Shown: in pieces, positions 42,259 through 51,470 of the stretch
Position numbering within the stretch: position 1 is the first letter of the stretch
How the letters are laid out: each line of letters starts with the position of its first letter
Assembly: GCA_030323305.1 (NCBI GenBank)
Contig: CP106741.1
Coordinates: 2,949,501-3,013,500, forward strand
DNA length: 64,000 bases
From: Paenibacillus sp. CC-CFT747
GTDB lineage: Bacteria > Bacillota > Bacilli > Paenibacillales > NBRC-103111
Direction: 5' to 3'
Position numbers and translations under genes: made by a program
Notes under the pieces: model-generated
Database searches by the model: none
Seen by the model: only the letters and a program-made list of their open reading frames with translations
Told to the model about the DNA's origin: nothing

Positions 42259-43404
42259 TTGCGACAAGATAACTCATGGGGAATAGTCCAAAAGTCAGAA
42301 CCAAAGCGGGCCGACTTTTTTAATTTACTAGGGATAGAAGCAAAGAAACATGATATGACGGAATTATTGGAGGGGCTGAGGTGCCTGAATCGTACTGATT
42401 ATTGTCCAAGCTGCAGGAATATCATGACAGGAAAATATCGACAAAACCAAGTGACTCGGTTGTCGGAGCATTATTTGCCGGAATATTGTGATTCTTGTTT
42501 CACGCGCATTTACTATGATCAGTTATATGCGTTTTACACCACAGGGAAGACCGGCAGAAAAAACATTAGTATTGCAATCCTGTCCGGTTTGCTCCTAACG
42601 GTAATTCTCCTTTTCTTTGCATTTTTGCTGATCAATAAATATTGGCGCTATAATCCCACGTTCGCGGTTATCACCTATGTAACAGCTGGATTGGGTGCTA
42701 TGTTGCTGGGTTTTTATGCAACCTTTGATTATGTAACCAATAAAAAAGCCAGATTACAAGTGACGACCAGGCTGAACGATATGAATACGCAATCGGAAAA
42801 AATAAAGGCCCAGGAACAAGCGCGGCATAGGGAACGGCAAGAGCAAGCTGAACGGGCGAAACAAAGAGCAGCGGAAGAAGCGAAAAGAGCTGAGCAGGAT
42901 AAACAGCGGGCAGAACGGGCAGCGGCAGAAAGGGCTGAACGATTCAGGAGGGAACAGGAGCGGAAAGATCGGGCGGCGAAGAAGCAAGAACGGTTCCGAT
43001 ATTCAGGAATACGAGAGATTGATGAAATGAGTGGCCTTGAATTTGAAAAACGTCTGCAACTGTTATTTTCGGACTTGGGGTATCGAGCGGAGCTGACAAA
43101 GCAGAGCGGAGATAATGGTGTTGATGTCATTATTTCTAAAGATCAAAAGCGAATCGCAATTCAGGCTAAACGCTTTGGCAATGGAAACCGGGTGGGTAAC
43201 AGTGCTGTGCAAGCTGTTTGCGCTGGCAGTATTTACTACAATTGCTCCGAAGCATGGTTAGTTACGAATTCGCGCTTTACAGAGCAAGCAAAGGATATGG
43301 CGAAAAGGGTAAATGTTCGACTGATAGACCGTGATGGCTTGATGGAATTACTATTTGAACAACAGGAAATGAAGGAACGACGAAAGGAAACAACGAGCGT
43401 ATGA
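42259..43404 (+). CDS. membrane-bound Mrr-type restriction endonuclease
   Basis: 381 residues, intact. A zinc-ribbon-like N-terminus (CPSC and CDSC pairs), two membrane helices near 95-120 and 130-155, a long Arg/Ala/Gln/Glu coiled coil at about 175-250, and a C-terminal Mrr-cat nuclease: GLEFEKRLQLLFSDLGY, GDNGVDVII, IAIQAKRFG. The Asp, Gln and Lys of the Mrr core are present. Frame opens with TTG 42259; an ATG at Met33 is an alternative. It overlaps the J-domain gene by four bases (ATGA), so the two are coupled. A membrane-tethered Mrr nuclease suggests defence at DNA entry, by inference. Confidence 0.7.
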   Translation: MRQDNSWGIVQKSEPKRADFFNLLGIEAKKHDMTELLEGLRCLNRTDYCPSCRNIMTGKYRQNQVTRLSEHYLPEYCDSCFTRIYYDQLYAFYTTGKTGRKNISIAILSGLLLTVILLFFAFLLINKYWRYNPTFAVITYVTAGLGAMLLGFYATFDYVTNKKARLQVTTRLNDMNTQSEKIKAQEQARHRERQEQAERAKQRAAEEAKRAEQDKQRAERAAAERAERFRREQERKDRAAKKQERFRYSGIREIDEMSGLEFEKRLQLLFSDLGYRAELTKQSGDNGVDVIISKDQKRIAIQAKRFGNGNRVGNSAVQAVCAGSIYYNCSEAWLVTNSRFTEQAKDMAKRVNVRLIDRDGLMELLFEQQEMKERRKETTSV

Positions 43405-45142
43405 CCCTGTTTGAGAACTATTATGAGGTTTTGCGGATAAGAAACTTTTCTACCAAACAAGAGATCAAGCAAGGCTTCCGCTCGCTGGCAAAGATTAAAC
43501 ATCCGGATGTTGGCGGCAGCGATAAGGAATTTATCAGAATCAGGCACGCATACGAAATACTCAGTAATGATTTAAAACGTGAAGCCTATGACCGTGAACT
43601 TCGTATACATATCGCTCATCATACGCAAAACACTCAGCAGTCAGGAGCTAAGCAAGATACGCCGCGGCAGGCCACACCACCTGACGAAGAGCCGATCGAA
43701 TCCGTACATAAAAAGGGGCCGACTGAACAAGAGCGGACAAACGTCGATCCTAACCATGCCAATGGCGTGCCGGCCACCCCATTTCCTGTTTTTGGCTGGC
43801 TTAGGTACATTAGAATCGGCGGGCTCGTCGCAATTCTTACCGCGATCCTTGTATTTTCCTTAGTTGCCGTACAGTCAAAACGACATTGGGACGCTGTGGC
43901 GCTTGCCGATATACATCCCACTTCAAGCTCAACGATCCGACAAACACCCCTACCAACGGTGAAAGTGACTCCAAGCCCTGTGCCAAGTCCCACTCCAGCT
44001 GCCTCAGCCACAGAAATAAGTGAGCATGACAAATATGAATCCTCGAAGGATTTGGATTTGTTTTTTCGCTGGGCGGGCGGAAATAGTGGGCTTGGGACTG
44101 CAACAATTCGGTACCAGGTGAAGGGGAGCCTGAAGGAAATAAAGATGGAGGACACATACGCCCCGTCACTCCGTGATATCGATGGTGATGGGAAGAGTGA
44201 AGTGATTGTACCGAAGAAGCTTATGTTCTCACACCTTTCAAACGCTGAAATGCCTTATTGGGATGATGTGTACCAAGTTGACCGGGAAAGTGGTAGGTTA
44301 ATTTTTGTTACCAATAACTTTCCAAAGTATTATACAGATGAGTTCATACCTGCAAACGAAAACCATATGCATAAAGGGCAACGGGCATTGGCCGAATTTG
44401 CAAAGCAATTAGTAGCCGGTAAAGCAGCGGTCGACGAAGACGATTTTAGTATAATGCGTTTCATGAGCCAATCTTTGGGGGTGACGAATCCCGCTCCAAA
44501 CCCTTCAAGTCAAGCGCCATCGTCTTCTCAGCTACAATCGACCACTTTATCCTCAACGGACATTCAGAAAGATACGGCGTATATTACGCTAGGATTAGGG
44601 AAAGAAGCCATAAGAAAACTGATGGGATCACCTACAAGTGATTTTGGATCCATTTGGATGTACGAATCCGATACGCTTAATTTTGATGATTCCGGCAAAC
44701 TTATAGGTTATACCAACTTTTCGGGCAAGATGAAAATCCGAGTGGGGGATATAGTGGAGGGGGCACCACCTTTTAATATTGGATCGACGAAAAAGAAGTC
44801 CTCGCTACAATGGGCACACCAACCTTGCTTACTGGTGCGGGTGAGAATGAAACATGGGAGTATAAAGGAAACAGTATTTTTTTTAATAAGGCGGGAAACG
44901 TCAGAGGCTACGTAAACATCAGTGGTGATTTGAAGGTGAACATTGGCCAACTAGTAAAAGATTCGGCCCCGTTTAAAGTCGGCTCTACAAAAAATGAGGT
45001 GCTGGCAGCCATGGGAACACCCACATCTATTACAGGATCCGGTACATTCGAAACATGGATGTATGATGGGGATACCATTTCATTTGAATCTGGAATTGTC
45101 AGATCTTATCGTAATGTATTTAATAAATTGAAAGTGCTATAG
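43401..45142 (+). CDS. membrane J-domain protein with BamE-like repeats (frameshifted as read)
   Basis: About 580 residues when joined. A J domain with the HPD motif opens the protein (IKQGFRSLAKIKHPDVGG, HAYEILS). A linker and one membrane helix near 130-155 (GGLVAILTAILVFSLVAV) follow, then an ectodomain with DIDGDGKSEVIVP and three C-terminal repeats of the form IGSTKKEVLAxMGTPT...ETWxYxGDTIxF. The frame breaks in the A run near 44790 inside the second repeat; one more A joins it to the 45142 stop. Start ATG overlaps the Mrr stop. A J domain implies DnaK recruitment inside the cell. Confidence 0.65.
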
Positions 45143-45292
45143 TATTGATTTAATTCATCCATCACTCAATATGTGTCTTCGGAATATCGGGCTAAGTTAA
45201 GTGAATTTGAGATGCAAGCCAGCCATAAGCCGCCGAGGGAACGGTTTGGCGATCCTCAGTAAAGAGTCGTTAAATAACATTTCAGATTAGAC

Positions 45293-45637
45293 TTAATGTG
45301 TATCAAATATTTCATTTATAATGTTATTTACTTTTATAAGCTCAGCTGCAGTTAAGGTATGCAGTTTAACATGTATTTGGTTAAGCAAACGGTCTTTTTC
45401 TGTTTTTCCTCTTTTTCTAGTGGTATAGGAGAAGAGGTCCGCTATTGTGGTATCTAATGAGGTTGCGATTTTTTCCAAGTTGAGAATGGATATATTTTTT
45501 TCTGCCCTTTCAACGCCACCAATATAAGAAAAATGAAAGCCGGCCTTCTCGCCAAGTTCTTCTTGCGAGAGGCCTTTGTTTTTTCTAAGGTCACGAATAC
45601 GTTCCCCAATAGCAATTAGCACGTAATGCTTGTCCAT
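45293..45637 (-). CDS. XRE-family transcriptional regulator
   Basis: 114 residues. Helix-turn-helix of the Cro/CI type (IGERIRDLRKNKGLSQEELG, AGFHFSYIGGVERAEKNIS, LNLEKIATSLD) plus a helical tail. GAGGTG precedes the ATG at 45637. Divergent from the transposition operon with a palindrome in the shared upstream region, so it probably controls transposition genes as well as itself. Confidence 0.85.
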   Translation of the reverse strand: MDKHYVLIAIGERIRDLRKNKGLSQEELGEKAGFHFSYIGGVERAEKNISILNLEKIATSLDTTIADLFSYTTRKRGKTEKDRLLNQIHVKLHTLTAAELIKVNNIINEIFDTH

Positions 45638-45716
45638 TAATCACACCTCTTGTACCTAAGTGTAATCAATAGAGATTTTGGGATACATCAGCGAAAACAT
45701 ATCAAAAATATATTTA

Positions 45717-45734
45717 TGATACATATAAGTATCA
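45717..45734. promoter_or_regulatory. candidate XRE operator
   Basis: Palindrome TGATACATATAAGTATCA with perfect 6-base arms (TGATAC/GTATCA), in the divergent region between the XRE gene and the first gene of the tns operon. A half-site GGATACATCA lies at 45681-45690. Confidence 0.5.
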
Positions 45735-45779
45735 AAAACGATTATTTAGCCAATACCGTTATTAAGGAGGTGAAAACAG

Positions 45780-46103
45780 TTGGACACCAAACCAATCGAA
45801 TTACGTATGGCAGCTGTTACCGGTCAAGGTTTAATTTTTGAAAACCGGATCTATTCCCATCCGTTGATGATAAAACACGGATGGTTTGAAAATGCGCGAG
45901 TGCATGGGGAATGGAAAATACCGGTGCTGTTTAATCCATTAAACACGGGCCAGCTTGTTCTCTTTGAAGTGGAAACCGCAGAGCTCTTTGTCGCTACGGA
46001 AATTGAACATATGATGATCAACCAGGCATCGCTTGACGCTTATTACAAGGCACTGCAAGAAATAAAAGAGAAACTAAGCTTGAATGAAGGAATGTACGGC
46101 TAA
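45780..46103 (+). CDS. small transposition-operon protein, Mu-C-like barrel (putative)
   Basis: 107 residues. The first 70 form an all-beta stretch (GLIFENRIYSHPLMIKHGWF, GEWKIPVLFNPLNTGQLVL) similar in pattern to the C-terminal barrel of MuA/TnsB transposases; the last 30 are a helix. TTG start at 45780 with a strong AAGGAGGTG. First gene of the operon, 39 bases before the short tniQ. It might bind transposon DNA or modulate TnsB, which is inference. No family name could be assigned. Confidence 0.55.
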   Translation: MDTKPIELRMAAVTGQGLIFENRIYSHPLMIKHGWFENARVHGEWKIPVLFNPLNTGQLVLFEVETAELFVATEIEHMMINQASLDAYYKALQEIKEKLSLNEGMYG

Positions 46104-46142
46104 CGTATCAGGCTGCACAAAATAGGTTGCGGAGGAACGTAG

Positions 46143-47117
46143 ATGATCCGTAAGGGAAGAGGGGTTCTATACAAACTGAAGCCAATTGAATATAACAGTT
46201 GGCCCCTTGAAAGCTTAACCGGATATTGTCTTCGATTAGCTGAAGAACATTGCTGCCTAACGGGGTCGTTATTAAAATACGTGATTTCTAATTCTGAGCT
46301 AAACGAAAGCATAAAACAGATGGTGCACCGTGGTGGCGGATCGCCATTTTATAAAAGGTCGTTCTTAGTGAATGGGGCAAGTGAAGGAGCAGACAATTTT
46401 GCGCAGGCAATTGAGCATGCCACAGGGTATCAAGGGCTGGCAAAACTCACGATGGTCCCGCTTCGCAGTGTACTAAGTGACTGGTATTTAAGTAGCAGAT
46501 TAAAACGATGGTGCCCGTACTGTTATGAAGAATCGAAAACGATTTTAGGGACTGCTTATGATCAACTTTTGTGGTGTTTTAATATTGTGCACGTGTGTCC
46601 TATTCATGAAGCACCACTAGAAGAGAGGTGCCCGGTATGTGAAAACCATAATTATTATTTCGAGAATAGAGCACGGGCTGGACATTGTTCTAAATGTGGT
46701 TACTGGCTAGGCAGGGATCTTACGATAAATCTAGAGTCAATAAACGATCCCTGGCACTTATATGTTAGCCGAACTGTAAATGAATTGCTTCTTACCCAGC
46801 ATGGGGCTGCCGACTTAGTTATTTCTAATGCGATCCATAATATAAAGCTCTATATCCAGCAGCACTACGGAGGGAACAAACGGTTATTTGCGGCAAATTT
46901 CCAACTGCCTGAGACCAACGTCTATTCATGGCTGCAAGGTAAGCATAACCCCAGCATAGAGAGTTTATTGAAAATTGCCTTCAAGATGAATATCGCGTTT
47001 GTTGAGCTTCTGAAGATTACAAACGGTGACGTAAGGAGTACGGAAGTGGTAAGCGGCCATCAAAAAATAGATGTAAGCGGGGCAAATCAATCTATGAGGA
47101 GAAGAAAAAACCGATAA
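46143..47117 (+). CDS. tniQ: TniQ-family target-selection protein, short form
   Basis: 324 residues. TniQ signature PLESLTGYCLRLAEEH at the start, then paired zinc motifs CPYC, HVCPIH, CPVC and CSKC at about 120-195. The C-terminal 80 residues contain an XRE-like helix-turn-helix (NVYSWLQGKHNPSIESLLKI). TniQ/TnsD proteins connect a target to TnsC. This one lacks the long C-terminal DNA-binding repeats seen in the second TniQ at 51471; a small gene with such a repeat follows at 47132. GCGGAGGAACG precedes the ATG. Confidence 0.85.
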   Translation: MIRKGRGVLYKLKPIEYNSWPLESLTGYCLRLAEEHCCLTGSLLKYVISNSELNESIKQMVHRGGGSPFYKRSFLVNGASEGADNFAQAIEHATGYQGLAKLTMVPLRSVLSDWYLSSRLKRWCPYCYEESKTILGTAYDQLLWCFNIVHVCPIHEAPLEERCPVCENHNYYFENRARAGHCSKCGYWLGRDLTINLESINDPWHLYVSRTVNELLLTQHGAADLVISNAIHNIKLYIQQHYGGNKRLFAANFQLPETNVYSWLQGKHNPSIESLLKIAFKMNIAFVELLKITNGDVRSTEVVSGHQKIDVSGANQSMRRRKNR

Positions 47118-47131
47118 GACTAGACTCTATT

Positions 47132-47497
47132 ATGAAAACTAAAATCGAATATGAAATTAATACTTTGATGCAGAAGAGCAGCCATATCGTGACATTACGA
47201 GAAGCTGCAAGTGTTGCAAATGTTCATATTCTAACCTTGAAGAAACACTATCCCCATCTGTGCGTCAGAATCGTGAAGGAAGGAAAGAAGAATCGGGACA
47301 GGTTAATAAGAGCACGAAGGCAGCAGCGTATCGCTGAAATCGACGCAACAATCAAGCTCTTTTTGGATTACGGCATAAACCCTACAGTTCGGCGGATCGA
47401 ACACCTTCTAAAAAAAGAATCGTCTCCAAGCTGCATTATCCAGACGTATACGAAAGATGGCAAAAAAGTGGTCATGACCAAAAGTATAAACGAGTAA
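47132..47497 (+). CDS. small TnsD C-terminal-repeat-like DNA-binding protein
   Basis: 121 residues. The segment TLREAASVANVHILTLKKHYPHLCVRI follows the same pattern as LNKVAEHVGQTRRRLSMNFP in the long TnsD protein, a helix-turn-helix then a FP/YP hinge. A basic helix (KKNRDRLIRARRQQRIAEI) follows. It starts 15 bases after the short tniQ with no clear ribosome site, so it may once have been its C-terminal half. Likely binds DNA. Confidence 0.55.
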   Translation: MKTKIEYEINTLMQKSSHIVTLREAASVANVHILTLKKHYPHLCVRIVKEGKKNRDRLIRARRQQRIAEIDATIKLFLDYGINPTVRRIEHLLKKESSPSCIIQTYTKDGKKVVMTKSINE

Positions 47498-47602
47498 TAA
47501 TCCGGTAAGTCTAGTAAGGTAGATTGCCTAATAAAGGAGAGGGATCCATATGCTCAGAGTCTGGAAGTTAAAGAACAAAAAAATATCATACAATGGTTTC
47601 AA

Positions 47603-47637
47603 AAGGGGCGCCTGATAAAATATCAGGCGCCCCTTCT
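47603..47637 (+). terminator. strong terminator inside the transposition module
   Basis: Perfect 15-base stem AAGGGGCGCCTGATA/TATCAGGCGCCCCTT with an AAA loop, then CTT. It separates the short-tniQ unit from tnsAB, so tnsAB must have its own promoter in the 45 bases downstream, where TATATATGTATATATAC is found. Confidence 0.8.
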
Positions 47638-47684
47638 TATATATGTATATATACGAGTATTGAAAATGTGAGGAGGAAGTAGTG

Positions 47685-50355
47685 ATGTTGACAAAAGAGC
47701 AGTTCGAGCTGTGGTGCATCAAAAACCAGATTACTGAACCGACGAAGGCGTACATTCAGCGAATCCGTGAACAAGAACCGGTTAGAAGAGTCAAGAGTTT
47801 CAATAATAATGTTACCGGGTTTTACTCCAGCACCAAGATGGGCCTCACTATTCAATTTGAAAGTCACACCTTGGAGTTACGGGCAATTTATGAATTTGAG
47901 CATGATCCAGACGTACTCGAATATTACGATCAGACAAAACCGATCAAGCTGAAGTACCGGGACAAAAATGGTAAAAATATTTCGCATTCTCATACAGCGG
48001 ATTACTTCATCATACGCCGGGAAAGTGTGGGCTACGAGGAATGCAAACCACATGAAAAATTGCTGGAGGGTAGTGAAAAATACATTGGCAGGTATGAAAC
48101 AGATACCAGTGGCAACTGGGTTTCCCCGCAGGAGAAGAAGCCGTGGCACCGCTTGGATTGTACTATAAAATTAATCACGACCTAGATCCGGATGGCAAGA
48201 AGACTATTAACTATCGAAATTTAATGTTCCTGGAAGACTATCTGCTAGAGGAGACACCCCGATACACAGATCATGATAAAAACACAGTCGTCGATATTGT
48301 TAAAGGGAACCCCGGCATACTGCTGGTTGATTTATTAAAACGGGCAAAGACGGCAGGAGTGACGGCGGATACGCTGTATACGCTTCTTGTTCGTAACTAT
48401 TTTTATATTGATCTGCATAAATTTGCCCTCGCGGAGCCGGAATTTGCGCAGGTGTACCTGGATGAAGAACTATACCGTGCTTTAACTATACTGAACACAA
48501 AGTCAGAATCTGCCGTCCAATATAAGCTATCTTTGCTCGAGATCAAACCGGGCGAAAAGATCAACTGGGACGGGGTAGAATGGACGTTTCTGAATATTGG
48601 AGAAAAGAATATCACGGCGGTGGATATAAACAATAATGTTGCACAATTGTCTTACGAGTTACTGGAAAAACTGGTTGCCACAAAAAGCATCATTGGTCTG
48701 AGCCTTCCAGCCGAAACTTGCAAAAAAGCGCAGCACCTCTCTTGAAGATGGCAGACAGCGTTGATTTCCGGATTGCAAATCAACGCATGGAGGTGCTGCA
48801 AAAAGTAGCCAGTGGCGAATCGGTAGCCATCCCGATGAGAACTGTCCGGGATTGGACGAAGCGGTTTAAAGAGGCAGAGATGATATACGGTGAGGGATAT
48901 GTAGGGCTGCTTCCAAAACACAAACAGAAGGGAAACCGCAATTCACGGCTTGAACAAGAGATAAAGAATTTGATGAAAGACCATATCGAAAATGATTACT
49001 TGAATATAAAACAAAAGCGGATTGCGGTTTCATACGGTGCCTTTGCGGATCAATGTGAAAAGAAGGGGTATTACCCGGTGCCTTCCTACAAGGCCTTTTC
49101 GACAACAATTCAGGAGGTAGATATTGAACGCAGAATGCGAAAAAGAGAGGGGAAAAGAGCGGCTTATCCCTTCCGCGTCCCTTATCTGTATCTGGAGTAT
49201 ACGACACCGCGGCACGGAGACAGGGTCTTTCAGATTGCCCATATCGATCATACCCAATTAGATATCGTGTTGGTGGATTCCAAAACGGGCAAGGAACTCG
49301 GGAAGCCTTGGGTCACCTATATGACAGACGCATTTAACAGAAGAATCCTGGCGCTTTACCTAACATTTGATCCGCCGAGTTATCGGAGCTGCATGATGGT
49401 AATCCGCGAATGTGTGAAACGGCACTCCAAGATACCCGATGTGCTTGTTGTGGACGGAGGCAAAGATTTTCAAAGTGTGTATTTTGATACTCTGTTAGCC
49501 ATGTACGGAAAAACGAAGAAAGTGCGGCCGCCTGGTCAGCCTAAATATGGCTCGGTTGCAGAACGGTTGTTTGGAAAGACAAATACCCAAGTGATCCATG
49601 CACTAATTGGCAACACCCAATCCACAAAGAAACCGCGTCAAATGACTAAGGAAGTCGACCCCAAAAAGCATGCCACATGGACGTTTGAATCATTTCATAA
49701 ACAACTTTGCAAATATGCGTATGAAGTACACGATGAGCTCTATCATCCTGCATTGGGGATGAACCCCAGAGAGGCTTATGAGCAGTCCATCCAGTTAAGC
49801 GGCAACAGGGAATACCGGCTCATTGCTTATAATGAGGATTTCATTATCCTTACGCTCCCATCCACAAGAAAAGGCACAGCAATGGTTCATCCGGTAAACG
49901 GGGTGAAAATGAACAATTTTTATTACAATAATACGCAATTGAAGAATGCCAAGTTAGCCAGAAAACAGGTTCCGGTGCGTTATGACCCTTTTGATATGGG
50001 AGTGGCCTACGTGTACGCGCATAATCGGTGGGTTAAATGTTTTTCCCAATACTATTCCACTTTGAAAGGCAGAACGGAAAAAGAGATAGAGATGATTACA
50101 ACGGAGATTAAAGCACGCAACAAGCAAAATCATAAACACTTTACGGTTAACGCAAAGATGGTGGCTCGGTTTATTCAAGAAGCTGAGGCGGACCACAGTG
50201 TGTCAGTGCAACGGCAAAAAGACTTGGAGAGGCATTCAGCTTATACGATAAGTGATGTAGACGATACAGATGAAGAGATGTTTTTTGATGAAGATCTGAT
50301 AGATAACATGTATGAAGACAGCACAGAAGAATTTGAAGGGTACGGTGAACTATAG
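47685..50355 (+). CDS. tnsAB: TnsA-TnsB fusion transposase (two frameshifts as read)
   Basis: About 890 residues when joined. The N-terminal TnsA nuclease has E64, D106 (HTADYFII) and E119/K121 (YEECKP), then a winged-helix part. It passes without a stop into a TnsB N-terminal barrel (EIKPGEKINWDGVEWTFLNI), a helix-turn-helix, and the DDE core: AHIDHTQLDIVL, VLVVDGGKDF and GSVAERLFGKTN. Breaks are in the C run at about 48133 and the A run at 48723-48728. One base in each gives one reading frame. No ribosome site marks a separate tnsB start. GAGGAGG precedes ATG 47685. TnsA nicks the 5' ends and TnsB the 3' ends for cut-and-paste. Confidence 0.8.
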
Positions 50356-51368
50356 TGAGAGAACAACTACCAAAAATGTTTCCACAGTCGCTGCTGGATA
50401 GCACTCCGAACGAACGACTTGATTACTTCGAAAGTCGACGCTGTAACCATCCTATATTGCAGGAAAAGGTTGAAGAAACTTTATATAAGATTGAAAACTC
50501 ACCGCCGGAAACGATCATATTTGTATACGGGCCGTCTCATGTTGGCAAATCGAAATTGTCAACCATTATAGAAGAACGGTTAAAAGAAAAAGTAAATCAG
50601 AAGATGGACGGGCCAGTCCTTGTCGAAATCGTACCGCCACAAACAAACGGAAGCATTTGGAAGGATTTTTACATCCGTCTGCTCACTGCTATGGATGAGC
50701 CGCTTATCGATAAAAAAGTGTTGTACACAGATAATAAAATAATCACAAGTGGATTTGGAAGGAACGGGGACGCTCTTCAGCTTCGCAGATCGGTGGAAAA
50801 CTGTCTTAGAAACAATAATCCTGCAGCCCTCCTGCTAGATGAAGCGCAGCACTTTACGAAAATACCGGCAAATCGAAGCGTGCTTGACCAAACGGATAAT
50901 TTAAAATCCCTGATTAATTCAACGACGGTACCGATCGTTCTTTTCGGTACATATGAGCTGCTGGAGATGCGGGATCTAAGTGATCAACTTATAAATCGAG
51001 GCGTGGATGTACATTTCCCCCGATACCATTACGAAAACGAGAAGGAGAGAGAGGCTTTTAAAAAGCTGCTTCTCACGTATGAGCAACATCTTCCGCTGAG
51101 AGAAGAGTCTAACTTGATACAATATTTCGACTTTTGCTATGAACGAACCATAGGATGCGGAGGTGCCTTACACAAATTGCTTTACAAAGCATTATCTTAT
51201 GCTTTGTGTGATCAAAATCCAAAAGAAATGATCACAAAAATCCATCTGGGCAAGGCAGCTCTATCAGCACCCCGAGCAAAAAAATTACTGGAGTTTGTGA
51301 AGCAAGGCGAAAAAGAATTATGGAAGAAAATCAAGCAGAGGCAGCAGAATCCCTGCGTATTCAATTAG
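50355..51368 (+). CDS. tnsC: TnsC AAA+ ATPase regulator
   Basis: 337 residues. Walker A GPSHVGKS at 59-66, Walker B AALLLDEAQH, sensor region VPIVLFGTYELLEM and an Arg-finger region QLINRGVDVHFPRY. TnsC links TniQ-bound targets to the transposase. The GTG start at 50355 overlaps the TAG stop of tnsAB by one base. The native C-terminal tail may differ: see the overlapping ORF at 51320. Confidence 0.9.
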   Translation: MREQLPKMFPQSLLDSTPNERLDYFESRRCNHPILQEKVEETLYKIENSPPETIIFVYGPSHVGKSKLSTIIEERLKEKVNQKMDGPVLVEIVPPQTNGSIWKDFYIRLLTAMDEPLIDKKVLYTDNKIITSGFGRNGDALQLRRSVENCLRNNNPAALLLDEAQHFTKIPANRSVLDQTDNLKSLINSTTVPIVLFGTYELLEMRDLSDQLINRGVDVHFPRYHYENEKEREAFKKLLLTYEQHLPLREESNLIQYFDFCYERTIGCGGALHKLLYKALSYALCDQNPKEMITKIHLGKAALSAPRAKKLLEFVKQGEKELWKKIKQRQQNPCVFN

Positions 51369-51469
51369 GCATGACGCTGGTTGAACAAAAAGGAGAGAGC
51401 AAGAGCAACGCCTTTCAGCGTAGACCGAAACGTGACAAAGTGGGCTTGGATCCAAGCAAGGAGGGGTAA
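51320..51469 (+). CDS. small ORF overlapping the tnsC 3' end, 49 aa
   Basis: An ATG at 51320 opens a shifted frame of 49 codons that ends one base before the tnsD start. The product begins MEENQAEAAESLRIQLG and ends in a basic tail (FQRRPKRDKVGLDPSKEG). Either a small separate protein, or the true C-terminus of TnsC reached by a lost base near 51325. The second option would give TnsC a flexible basic tail like that used by Tn7 TnsC to contact TnsA/TnsB. Confidence 0.35.
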   Translation: MEENQAEAAESLRIQLGMTLVEQKGESKSNAFQRRPKRDKVGLDPSKEG

Positions 51470-51470
51470 A

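Noticed and set aside
42729..43130. 133-aa minus-strand Ser/Arg/Cys-rich frame
   Set aside because: The mirror of the Arg/Ala/Gln coiled coil of the Mrr protein, not a gene.
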